The translations under genes were made by a program, and so were the position numbers. DNA of 45,109 nucleotides from an uncultured Caryophanales bacterium (GTDB lineage: Bacteria; Bacillota_I; Bacilli_A; Acholeplasmatales; Anaeroplasmataceae). The notes below the pieces were generated by a model, which did no database searches, was not told the DNA's origin, and worked only from the letters and a program-made list of their open reading frames with translations. The DNA lies in the NCBI GenBank assembly GCA_946626345.1, contig CAMOUB010000002.1:1-45109 (forward strand), given 5' to 3'. How positions within the stretch are numbered: position 1 is the stretch's first letter; each line of letters starts with the position of its first letter. Below, piece after piece: positions 20,401 through 28,912 of the stretch.

Positions 20401-20667
20401 ATAACCAACATTATACTGTGCTCTTGCATAGCCTTGTTCTGCAAATGATTTAAACAATTTAAATGATTCTTCTTTATTCTCTTCTATTCCAATTCCATAA
20501 AAATAACAATATGCTAAATAAAGACCATATGTATAGTCATCTTTATGTTTTGATAAATAATCAATCATTTCTTTATAATTGAAATCATTAGAAAATTTAA
20601 TTTCACTATATGGATTATTATCGTCACTTATATATTTAATTAATTCATCTAAGGTATTTATTAGCAT
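17470..20667 (-). CDS. Sel1-repeat / TIR-like / NACHT (STAND) NTPase protein, putative defence NLR-like
   Basis: Nine 36-aa SLRs (e.g. HIKAQFNLGICYDNGEGVKENKEEAFKWYKLAAEQG). TIR-like IDIFISWNHNNSKEKNKLKLFLENNKYQVWESDTSARGELTEAVKEGIRRAKGYIILLSYDAYSSNFIPKEIEMIF. Walker A ILIYGAGGTGKS; Walker B FYIIIDALDEA; sensor HLIFSSRN. Confidence 0.88.
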   Translation of the reverse strand: MLINTLDELIKYISDDNNPYSEIKFSNDFNYKEMIDYLSKHKDDYTYGLYLAYCYFYGIGIEENKEESFKLFKSFAEQGYARAQYNVGYCYYSGNGIEKDTKEAIKWYELAASQGHTSAQFNLANLYFFGVGVEKNKEEAFKWCKLAAEQGHAEAQFSLGTFYGFGEKIEKNKEESFKWYRKSAEQGIDKAQFNLSLCYSKGDGVEQNSGEAFKWCRLAAEQGYAKAQFNLGIYYANGEGTAENNKEAYKWYKLAAEQGHIKAQFNLALCYLKGDGVEQNSGEAFKWFKKSAEQGHIKAQFNLGICYDNGEGVKENKEEAFKWYKLAAEQGDAESQYNLGYCYYSGEGVEEDYNTALKWLKKAYDNGYTQCDDLIKEIEDLINKQNVDQLNIPENIDIFISWNHNNSKEKNKLKLFLENNKYQVWESDTSARGELTEAVKEGIRRAKGYIILLSYDAYSSNFIPKEIEMIFNTLKEKNITDKNIKIYVLKDDNHDVKDVINELNKQDNSFTKLIPLTVDFNYDENNEAGILKFTKTVVKEELFREYRNIQKKSYDVFPVTLSDVMNKQKDETIVTSLTFENGYINRDLVGVDKKYNVNDILNYKNNPILIYGAGGTGKSLYLKNLIRINLNNNKLFFYLPCSEIKTKIDKTNNLLDIIRKISFKEEKYYHIREDLSNILISDKLDFYIIIDALDEALDKTKSIVNMAIDFYKNNRKDNIHLIFSSRNLSDSKLIADNNIDSLNLKIRNMDDEDISKLFDNILERQKSKDKELDDNKHTISFNNKVSKEAFMQTLEILSDDIKKNPLLISNLIYIYFVTNKLYTQKYEIIDKSEELLITALENERTIGNDIFDTIHLSARQILTKLAYDLCDINTPDVEKLFKEYIKKPSDVVLNLSDEEMESLDKKNSSFSDIELNEYAKKLYNHLKARKIITGNSISHEIYRSYFAACYIYDMIYKQCLTKIKVKYIEFNDKEILTEIIDSFLSKNEKIWPIVSVDLICKLDFEMHYLKNKMDEKNPSYETFDESLKEMLKEDGISTEAYNGLYEVLNKKLLFFYEFILKYMNR

Positions 20668-20700
20668 AATATAATCTCCCTTTTAAATAGAATTTAAATC

Positions 20701-20765
20701 ATAATATAATTTTATCATAGTTTTATAAATAAAAAAATGTAGGAATTAAATCCTACATATTTTTT
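20701..20765. repeat. Direct repeat copy B (includes terminator)
   Basis: ATAATATAATTTTATCATAGTTTTATAAATAAAAAAATGTAGGAATTAAATCCTACATATTTTT. Confidence 0.9.
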
Positions 20766-20778
20766 GTGTTTATAATTC

Positions 20779-23184
20779 TTATGGTTCGGTCGGATATTCC
20801 ATATCTAGATTGCTATCAAGAGCTGCAAAGAATAATCTAATAGATGTATCACTTGAACATAAGCTATATTCACCTGGCTCTAATACTGTTTTAAAAGCTC
20901 TTAAAACTAATTCTTCTTCTAGTGGTATTTCTTCTATTTTATTTAAATTATTATCATATAATGCTAGATGTCTTAAATCAATTCTACTTGAGTCATTAGA
21001 AGCAATTACAACAAGCTGTGATTTTTTAGTTACTTTAATTCTTAATGAACCATAGTCATAATGATTTCCGTTCTCACCTACAATTAAACAAGAATAATAA
21101 TATGTATTGCAACAACGAGTAACAAATGATTTAAACTTAGTTTTTGGAGATATTATGAAATTATCATCATAAACATAGTCATTAGTAGAATAACCAGCCT
21201 TAACAATATCTGGATCATTAGATGTTACAACTTCTGGATAAAATTTTGCATCAAAATTATAGGTATTAAAATCGTATTGATCATAATAATTCTCTTTAGC
21301 TGCATTTGGTGTAAATGTAACATTATAATATGGATTTTGATTTTGTAAAACTTCACCATTACTTGTTATTACTGTACCTGCATATAATGCTACCTTACCA
21401 TTTGTAAATTCACCAGGCACTATATTTAATTTACTTAAATTAGTTACAGTTTGAATCTTAGGACAGTTATTGAATGCATTATAAGCTATTTCTTCTACAC
21501 TACTTGGTATTGTTATATTTGTAATACTAGAACCAGAAAATGCGTATGAATCAATAAATATTAAACTTTCTGGTAATTCTACATTTATTATAGTTTTATT
21601 TCCATTAAATGCTTTAGTATTTAATTTAATTACACTATCAGGTAATATAACTTCAGTTAATGAATTAGATGCAAACGCAGATTTACCAATTGATGTTACA
21701 CAATCTGGGAATATAACAGATTCTCTTGTCTCCGTATAAAATGCTCTTCTAGCAATTGAATATGTATAACGCGTAGGACCATTTGATGGTAATACCAAAT
21801 TAGGATCATCATCAAGTTTTCCAAGTAAATAATCTTTATTATTATATGTATAGAATTGATATCCGTCATCAAAAATTGAAATATCTGATTCTTCAGTTGT
21901 TTTAATATTAATAAAATCAGATTCTCCATCTAAAACTCTATTTCCGTCAGCATCAAAAAAATCTTTTGTAACATTTACATTACTTAAATTAATAAATTCA
22001 ACCATTTCTAAGCACATCATAAATGAATCATTTTCAATAGATTTTACACTAGATGGAATAGTTATACTCTTAACACATGAACATGCATAAAATGCTTTAC
22101 TGCCTATTTTAGTAATAGTATCTGGTAAATAAACATATTCTAAAGAATTTTTCAAATATGTCTCAAATGCCCCATCTCCAATTTCAGTTACAGGCTTACC
22201 ATTATACGTAGATGGAATTATTACCTCTTTTGGCAAATCAACATTTGCACCATCTGTATAATAAGATTTTTCTTCAAATCCATCACAAATATAACTATCA
22301 GTATCAGCATTATAAATAAATACTAAACCAGTGGTTGCTTCTTCTGTAACATCAGCAACCTTTTTCCATTTTGCAGTTAATTTAATACTCTTATTAATAA
22401 TATCGTTGAAATCCCATTTTTTATTTTTGTTATACCAACCTAAAAATTCATAACCAGCTCTTGTATTAATCTTAGGTTCTTTTGCTTTCTGATTTTTTTC
22501 TATTATTTGTCTAGATACATATAATTTATCTACTCCTGTATCAAATGATACAGTAACATATTTATTATTAACTATAATTGGTATACCTGTATCATAACCA
22601 TTTATAACCCAAGTATAATTGGTTGAAATAGTAATAGTTAAGTTAGTATCATTGATATCAAATACATATGTCTTATTATCATAAAATTTAATTTTAAAAT
22701 TCTTATGATTTAATCTTTCAATTGATTCAATTTCATTAAATGTATATTCTGATTTAGAATTTGGAATCAATAAATCATATGTTGATTCGTCAGAGAAAAT
22801 AAAACTATATACATTGTCATCATTATCATTAAATGTTTTTCTTAATTTAACAATATTAGCATCATCTTCTGTATTATTTCTAATGTTATCAACAAAATCA
22901 TCGAAATTAGCTGACTTATTAGATATCATTTTATTATTTCTAGATTCTACACTTTCTTTTGGCATATTTGATAATAAATATAGGCCAAACATCTTGGCTT
23001 CATCTAAATTCTTGACATTATCAGATTCATCCAATACAGTAAATGTTTTTGATTCAAAATCAATATCACCATTAGGCTTTATTATATCATTAGTTGTATC
23101 TATTGAATCATTACTTGCTTTATTACAACTAACAAGCACAAAAAATGATAAAAATATGACAAAAAGCATAAATCTTTTTTTCAT
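20779..23184 (-). CDS. BspA-like LRR_5 surface lipoprotein with InlB B-type repeat
   Basis: Lipobox LVSC; B-repeat VTVSFDTGVDKLYV...KINTRAGYEFLGWYNKNKKWDFNDIINKSIKLTAKW; LRR_5 motifs (IPSTYNGKPVTEIGDGAFETY..LEYVYLPDTITKIGSKAFYAC..). Confidence 0.9.
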   Translation of the reverse strand: MKKRFMLFVIFLSFFVLVSCNKASNDSIDTTNDIIKPNGDIDFESKTFTVLDESDNVKNLDEAKMFGLYLLSNMPKESVESRNNKMISNKSANFDDFVDNIRNNTEDDANIVKLRKTFNDNDDNVYSFIFSDESTYDLLIPNSKSEYTFNEIESIERLNHKNFKIKFYDNKTYVFDINDTNLTITISTNYTWVINGYDTGIPIIVNNKYVTVSFDTGVDKLYVSRQIIEKNQKAKEPKINTRAGYEFLGWYNKNKKWDFNDIINKSIKLTAKWKKVADVTEEATTGLVFIYNADTDSYICDGFEEKSYYTDGANVDLPKEVIIPSTYNGKPVTEIGDGAFETYLKNSLEYVYLPDTITKIGSKAFYACSCVKSITIPSSVKSIENDSFMMCLEMVEFINLSNVNVTKDFFDADGNRVLDGESDFINIKTTEESDISIFDDGYQFYTYNNKDYLLGKLDDDPNLVLPSNGPTRYTYSIARRAFYTETRESVIFPDCVTSIGKSAFASNSLTEVILPDSVIKLNTKAFNGNKTIINVELPESLIFIDSYAFSGSSITNITIPSSVEEIAYNAFNNCPKIQTVTNLSKLNIVPGEFTNGKVALYAGTVITSNGEVLQNQNPYYNVTFTPNAAKENYYDQYDFNTYNFDAKFYPEVVTSNDPDIVKAGYSTNDYVYDDNFIISPKTKFKSFVTRCCNTYYYSCLIVGENGNHYDYGSLRIKVTKKSQLVVIASNDSSRIDLRHLALYDNNLNKIEEIPLEEELVLRAFKTVLEPGEYSLCSSDTSIRLFFAALDSNLDMEYPTEP

Positions 23185-23270
23185 AAAATCACGTCCTTTT
23201 TATTAATTTTAAAATCGTTATTTACATAATCATTATAGTAAAGTATAAACAATTTGTCAAATTAGAGGAC

Positions 23271-23313
23271 TATAAAGAAAAAAATGTAGGAATTAAAACC
23301 TACATCTTTTTTT
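23271..23313. repeat. Third, partial copy of the terminator repeat
   Basis: TATAAAGAAAAAAATGTAGGAATTAAAACCTACATCTTTTTTT. Confidence 0.75.
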
Positions 23314-23314
23314 C

Positions 23315-23543
23315 TTACCATTCAACTATATTATTGTTTTCATCATAATGCCAATAGTAATTAGTTGTATCTTCAGGTTCTTCTTCTGAATAATAATATA
23401 CTCTAGCATCTTTAACTGCAGTTGCTGAATAGCCTTGAATTTTAACATCAGCATATTCTTCTTTTGTACCACAATAATAAATTGTTTGAATTTCACAACT
23501 TTCAAATCCATATGGTAATACTGTTTTTATACTAGGCTAATAC
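23315..23543 (-). pseudogene. C-terminal fragment of a second BspA-like LRR protein
   Basis: Frame reads PSIKTVLPYGFESCEIQTIYYCGTKEEYADVKIQGYSATAVKDARVYYYSEEEPEDTTNYYWHYDENNIVEW*, a typical BspA C-terminus, with no upstream ORF. Confidence 0.8.
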
Positions 23544-23630
23544 TACATTATATCCATATTTAGAAACAGTTTCAGATATAATAAAGCTTAAATCCTTATC
23601 ATCATCAATAAGCAATACCTTATAATCCAT
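23532..23630 (-). pseudogene. N-terminal fragment of a response-regulator receiver (REC) domain
   Basis: ATG at 23630: MDYKVLLIDDDKDLSFIISETVSKYGYNVVLA*. REC beta1 with acidic DDD, then abrupt stop at the junction with the BspA fragment. Confidence 0.8.
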
Positions 23631-23711
23631 AATATCCCCCCAAATTAAAATACGAAACATTCTATTGTATTATATAATAATAAAATATTTAACTTCAAGT
23701 TTTAAGGAATG

Positions 23712-23764
23712 AAAAAGTGGCTATGAAAACCTAACTTTTAAAAAGTAGGGATTCACAGCCACTT
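23712..23764 (-). terminator. Terminator of the repeat-lipoprotein gene
   Basis: AAAGTGGCT...AGCCACTTT long stem. Confidence 0.6.
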
Positions 23765-23770
23765 TATATT

Positions 23771-26125
23771 TTATTTTGTATCTAGATTAGCTCTTGGATC
23801 TAAAATAACAGTTGTACCAATATTTCCTACATAGACTTCAAATGTCTCTATCTTACCAAATATTTTACGTGTAAATCCATATGAAACTAATCTATTATTA
23901 ACAAATTTAATTGATACATTAGTTAAATCACCTGAATCTGCCTTTATTAATTCTGCCTCATATGCAGAAGTTTCTGGATTATAAGTTAATTCATCAAAAC
24001 TAAATATTGGTAAATACATTATATTAGCCATGAAATAATCAAATGAATTTGTTTCATTATTTACAGTACTCCATGAACTTTCATAAATATAATAACTATA
24101 TGATACGTTATCTCCTATTGAATTTATATAATATGCTTCTAACATTCTAGTACTATTATTTCTTAAATAACTATCTAATCTTATTCCATCATCATATTGT
24201 ATAATACCTGAATAAATACCATATGAATATGCTAATGTAATATTTAATTTTTCAAGGTCTTCTGGAGTCATATGGAAAAATTTATTAAATGCTCTTTCTG
24301 TTGTTATAGTTGGGCATGGATTTTCAACTTCAGTTTCATCTATATTAGAAATAGAACATGTAACACTTGATTCAGATATACTATTTTCTATTAGATCATA
24401 ACTATATGATTCTAATTTTTGATCTTTAAATTTAATTTTTACATTATTATAAACCAAATCACCAACTTTAATTGAACTTGCTACAAAATAACCATTAGAA
24501 TAATCAAAATCACTTATATCAAAAACTGGAAGATAAAAATTATTTTTATATCTTGCGATAGTTGAATTATCATCTATCAAATCAGTCCAATTTTCACCAT
24601 CAAAATTAGCTTTATTAAAATATAGAATATCTTCTTTAGAATCATAATCTATAAAATTATAATATACCTTTCCTGAATCTAAGTTATTTGTATATGTATC
24701 AATAGCCATTCCATCAGCTATTTCAATTGTACCTTCATAAGTTCCGTAGTGGCTTGCTGAATCTTTATAATTAATTGTTAGATTCATATTTTTTAATGAA
24801 TCATATGAACCAAAATATGAATTGAATGTTTCTTCTGTTACAACATTAGGACATGGATTTTCAACTTCAGTATCATCTATATTTGTTATGTAACATGAAA
24901 TAGTAGATTTTACATAATCCTCTGTTAATTCATAGCTATAAGAACATAATAAATCATTTAAAAATCTAATTGATATATTTTCATAAAGCCTATCATCTAT
25001 TTGAATAGAATCTGCAGTATATAGGTTATCTTCTTTTGAATAAGTAAAATCATCAATATTAAAAATTGGAATATAATAATAATTCTTTGCTGTAGAAACA
25101 CTTAAATTAAAATCAAAATTTAGATTCCATGTTTCCTCTGACCCGTCACAATCATAATTATTACATAATATTTTATCATTAGAAGGATTGTAATCTAAAA
25201 TCTCATAGAATACTTTTCCAAAATCTCCTTCACTTTCAAATGTATCAAGAACCATAGAATCAGCTATTTCAATTGTACCTTCATAAGTTCCGTAGCTTGT
25301 TGAATCTTTATAATTAATTGTTAGATTCATATTTTTTAATGAATCATATGAACCAAAATATTTATTGAATGTATCTTCTGTAACCTCACAAGCTGTAGGA
25401 TTATCAAATTCTACTCCACCAATTTTTTTAACATTTGCTATAAATGAATGTTCAACAGAATCAAAAACAAATTTATAGCTATATGATACTAATTTATTTT
25501 TATCAAATTGAATTGAAATATCTTTATATGTAGCACCAGCTAATTTAATTTCTTTTGCTTCATAAGCTCCAGTTTCTTCATTGAATTTCAATTTATCAAA
25601 ACCAAATAATGGTATGCCTATCTCACTTGCTAATAATTCATTTCCTACTTCATATTCTTTAGGACTATTCCACATGAATAATGGATCATAATTTGATTTT
25701 TCAATAATTAATTTATTAGATACACTATCATAATCTTTTATTCTAATAAATAGCATTTCATCATGGAATTCATCACTCTTATCAACAAGTAATTTATTTG
25801 ATGCTATTTTAATATTTCCAATATTTGTATAAAGACTACTTTCTTCTTTATACTCAAGTTCTATATTTAATTTATTTAATGAATCATTATATGATCCAAA
25901 GAATGAATTAAATACTTCCTCAGTTACTTTTTTATCTTTAGTATCAACAACCATAGTTTCAACAGGATTAGTTGTTCCAGAACTTTCTTCAGTTTCTACT
26001 ACATCCTTTGTTGTAGGCATATCAGAAGTTGATGTTAAATTATCCTTTTTAGCTTTTGTACAAGATGCTAGGGCAGATAAAGATATTACCCCTGTTAATA
26101 AACCAAATAATGCTTTATGTTTCAT
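23771..26125 (-). CDS. Lipoprotein with four tandem ~180-aa repeat domains, hypothetical
   Basis: Start revised to MKHKALFGLLTGVISLSALASC (RBS AAAGGAG). Repeats of VTEETFNSYFGSYDSLKNMNLTINYKDS...YGTYEGTIEIAD. Confidence 0.75.
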   Translation of the reverse strand: MKHKALFGLLTGVISLSALASCTKAKKDNLTSTSDMPTTKDVVETEESSGTTNPVETMVVDTKDKKVTEEVFNSFFGSYNDSLNKLNIELEYKEESSLYTNIGNIKIASNKLLVDKSDEFHDEMLFIRIKDYDSVSNKLIIEKSNYDPLFMWNSPKEYEVGNELLASEIGIPLFGFDKLKFNEETGAYEAKEIKLAGATYKDISIQFDKNKLVSYSYKFVFDSVEHSFIANVKKIGGVEFDNPTACEVTEDTFNKYFGSYDSLKNMNLTINYKDSTSYGTYEGTIEIADSMVLDTFESEGDFGKVFYEILDYNPSNDKILCNNYDCDGSEETWNLNFDFNLSVSTAKNYYYIPIFNIDDFTYSKEDNLYTADSIQIDDRLYENISIRFLNDLLCSYSYELTEDYVKSTISCYITNIDDTEVENPCPNVVTEETFNSYFGSYDSLKNMNLTINYKDSASHYGTYEGTIEIADGMAIDTYTNNLDSGKVYYNFIDYDSKEDILYFNKANFDGENWTDLIDDNSTIARYKNNFYLPVFDISDFDYSNGYFVASSIKVGDLVYNNVKIKFKDQKLESYSYDLIENSISESSVTCSISNIDETEVENPCPTITTERAFNKFFHMTPEDLEKLNITLAYSYGIYSGIIQYDDGIRLDSYLRNNSTRMLEAYYINSIGDNVSYSYYIYESSWSTVNNETNSFDYFMANIMYLPIFSFDELTYNPETSAYEAELIKADSGDLTNVSIKFVNNRLVSYGFTRKIFGKIETFEVYVGNIGTTVILDPRANLDTK

Positions 26126-26303
26126 TTTTAACTCTCCTTTAAACATAAAATTTTTACATTATCATTTTAAAACTTTTTAAAATATAATACATCAACCATA
26201 TGGCTGATTTTTAAAAACTATTTAATTATTATTTAATATTAATCTGGCTTACCTGAGATATCTTCTATTAAAAAGCTAAAATATATTTTAACTTCATAAT
26301 AAA

Positions 26304-26347
26304 AACCCCATAAGTCATTCATTCTACTTGGTCCAACTTATGGGGTT
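26304..26347. terminator. Inverted repeat downstream of the Wzz-like gene (terminator or IS-end-like)
   Basis: AACCCCATAAGT (26304-26315) / ACTTATGGGGTT (26336-26347). Confidence 0.5.
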
Positions 26348-26369
26348 CACCTTAAAGGCCTCTTTTAAT

Positions 26370-27668
26370 TTATTCTTTAGTTTCTTCTTTCTTTTTAGGA
26401 GTTTCACTTAGTTTATTATAATCTAAAACTAAATTAACGACACAACCAATTACAAATCCTAAAGCAAGTGATGCAATTATTGCGATTGGAGTTTTAATAT
26501 TTCCATTTTCTTTAATTACATTTGAATTTAAGTAATAAGCATTATTATTATCATTTAATACTTCAATATATAAGTCTTCAAAGATATCAGTTTGTTCTTG
26601 TAATTTATTTTTAGATGAATCTAATTCCTTTTCAAAATCATGGCTTTCTTTATTGAAGCTATCATAATTAGGATCTGTTGTATCAATTAATAATACATTA
26701 TTATAATATTCAACCATTTTTTCATAGTCGATATTTTCTAATACAGCTTTAGATATTTCTGCGTTATACACTGAAATATCTAATGAATCTTTTTTAGAAG
26801 CAGGTAAGGCTGCAAGTAAGTCTGTGATAATCTTTTTATATTCGTTTATCTTCTTTTGATTTGTTTCATATAATGCCTTATATGTTCTTGCGTGATCCTC
26901 ATATTCATCTTTTCTTGTATCATAATCTAAGATATATACTTTATTTAATAAGTTTGAATATAATGTATCTACAGAATAATCTGTTAAAAAGAATGTAGAT
27001 GAGAATGATAAATAATATGACATTAATGATTTAGATGAAGATTCTAATACATAATTTGAATATAATTCAATTAAATCTAAATATTGTTTATTAATTAATT
27101 CATATTGCTTTTTTAAATAATTTAGCTTTAAATCTAGTGTGTTAGCTGCATCATAGCTTTCAAAATAATTACTGAATTTTAAATGTAGAATTTTATCACT
27201 GTTAATTCTTGTTGCAGTTTCAACTATTGATTTAACAAATTCTTTTGCTTGATTATTACTAGAGAAATATTTTGAACTTACATTAATTGTATATGAAATT
27301 AATTTGGGTTCTTCTGTCTCAGTATATTTAGCATTAATTGAAATTGCGTTATTATCTAATAATTTATCTACATTAACTGATTTAAATTTATCATTTGAAT
27401 TTTTGATTTCTAATAAATTAGCTTTTGTAATTAATGAATTATAATTAAATGATGCACCATCTGCATATTTACCTTCCATTAAATTAGGCTCTGAATATGT
27501 AAATTCAGCACTATAATTTGTTTTAATTTTATTATAACCAAATAAAATGGCAATAGTTAAAACTAGGCCAACACCAATAGTTACACATAAAAGTAATAAT
27601 TTTCTTCTAAACATTACTTTAATTATTGATACTAATGAAATTCCTTCTTCTTGTTCAAACTCTTCCAT
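26370..27668 (-). CDS. Wzz/chain-length-determinant-like membrane protein
   Basis: N-terminal ISLVSIIKVMFRRKLLLLCVTIGVGLVLTIAILFGY, coiled-coil middle, C-terminal TM (TPIAIIASLALGFVIGCVVNLVLDY). Confidence 0.7.
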   Translation of the reverse strand: MEEFEQEEGISLVSIIKVMFRRKLLLLCVTIGVGLVLTIAILFGYNKIKTNYSAEFTYSEPNLMEGKYADGASFNYNSLITKANLLEIKNSNDKFKSVNVDKLLDNNAISINAKYTETEEPKLISYTINVSSKYFSSNNQAKEFVKSIVETATRINSDKILHLKFSNYFESYDAANTLDLKLNYLKKQYELINKQYLDLIELYSNYVLESSSKSLMSYYLSFSSTFFLTDYSVDTLYSNLLNKVYILDYDTRKDEYEDHARTYKALYETNQKKINEYKKIITDLLAALPASKKDSLDISVYNAEISKAVLENIDYEKMVEYYNNVLLIDTTDPNYDSFNKESHDFEKELDSSKNKLQEQTDIFEDLYIEVLNDNNNAYYLNSNVIKENGNIKTPIAIIASLALGFVIGCVVNLVLDYNKLSETPKKKEETKE

Positions 27669-27745
27669 ATTAATACCTCACAATTTTTCCATAAGTATTA
27701 TAACTTATTATTTAAATAATTAAAAGTATTAATTTTAAAGCGAAA

Positions 27746-27778
27746 GAAAAACCTATCCGAAGATAGGCTTATTTTTTA
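27746..27778 (-). terminator. Terminator of the galK operon
   Basis: AAGCCTATCTTCGGATAGGTTTTTC (minus strand). Confidence 0.75.
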
Positions 27779-28912
27779 TATTTCTTTTATTCCATCAACT
27801 ATATTAATCATATACACATCAGGAATAATTCCTAATTTTTCACTATAATATTTTATAACATTATCTTTAAAATTATTATTGTCCTTTTTAATTAAGGCAA
27901 TACCACATCCACCAAAACCAGCACCTGTCATTCTAGCACCTACTGCTCCAAATTTATTTGCTGCCTCTACTATTGTATCTAAATGAATTCCTGTTACCTC
28001 ATAATCATTTTTAAGTGATTCATGTGATTCATTTAATAATCTACCAAGCTGATTAATATCACCTTTTCCTAATGCATTAGAAAAAACAATTACACGAGCT
28101 TGTTCAAGAACTACATGTTTAACTCTTCTATATAAAATATCATCATTTAATAATAATTTTATATCAGGTAGGTCATTAGGCTTTAGCATACATAAATTAT
28201 CAACATCATATTTAGTTTTAATAATTGATAATGCCTTATTACATTCTTCTACTCTTTCATTATATTTAGATTCAACAAGCTTTCTTGGCTTATTTGTTTT
28301 TAATATAACAAACATATAATCATCTAATATCATGTTTTTATATTCATAATTCATTGTATTACAATCTAATAATAATGCATTATTCTTTTTACCAAGGGCA
28401 ATAATTGCCTGATCCATAATACCACTTTTTAATTTACAGTAATCATTTTCTACTGCCTTTGCAGCATATACTATATCTAAAAGTGATAAATTTAGGTTAT
28501 ATATATTAGATATTAATAATCCTGTAACATCTAATATAGCTGCACTACTAGATAAGCCTGAGCCTGAAGGTATTTCAGATTCATAATATATATCTAGACC
28601 ATGCTTAAATTCATATCCTTTTTTAGATAGGATATAAAATAAACCAATTGGATAGATTGCCCATTTAAATCTTTTTGAATAGGATAGATTATCTAATGTA
28701 GTTTCAATACAGCCATTAAATCCTCTAGAAAAGAATCTAATTTTATTATCATTTCTATATTTTACAAATGCTGTTAAATATAGATTTACACATGCAGGTA
28801 AAACTAAACCACCATTATAATCAATGTGTTCTCCTATTAAATTAATTCTTGCTGGAGCTCTAAAGATTCTATTTACAGTTTCTTTAAATTCCATTGTTTC
28901 TTTTTCTGTCAT
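27776..28912 (-). CDS. galK: Galactokinase
   Basis: FRAPARINLIGEHIDYNGGLVLPACV; EIPSGSGLSSSAAI; GARMTGAGFGGCGIALI. Confidence 0.95.
   Translation of the reverse strand: MTEKETMEFKETVNRIFRAPARINLIGEHIDYNGGLVLPACVNLYLTAFVKYRNDNKIRFFSRGFNGCIETTLDNLSYSKRFKWAIYPIGLFYILSKKGYEFKHGLDIYYESEIPSGSGLSSSAAILDVTGLLISNIYNLNLSLLDIVYAAKAVENDYCKLKSGIMDQAIIALGKKNNALLLDCNTMNYEYKNMILDDYMFVILKTNKPRKLVESKYNERVEECNKALSIIKTKYDVDNLCMLKPNDLPDIKLLLNDDILYRRVKHVVLEQARVIVFSNALGKGDINQLGRLLNESHESLKNDYEVTGIHLDTIVEAANKFGAVGARMTGAGFGGCGIALIKKDNNNFKDNVIKYYSEKLGIIPDVYMINIVDGIKEI

Noticed and set aside
19600-20560. ~108-bp periodic repeats resembling a tandem repeat or CRISPR-like array
   Set aside because: They are the coding DNA of the Sel1-like repeats (36 aa x 3 nt) in one open frame; no spacer/repeat structure.
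20810-23206. ORFs 20810-21055 (+), 21696-21929 (-) and 22814-23206 (+)
   Set aside because: Shadow or out-of-frame ORFs overlapping the BspA-like lipoprotein gene.
23326-23511. 61-aa minus-strand ORF
   Set aside because: Wrong frame: the alternative frame is an unmistakable BspA C-terminal fragment.
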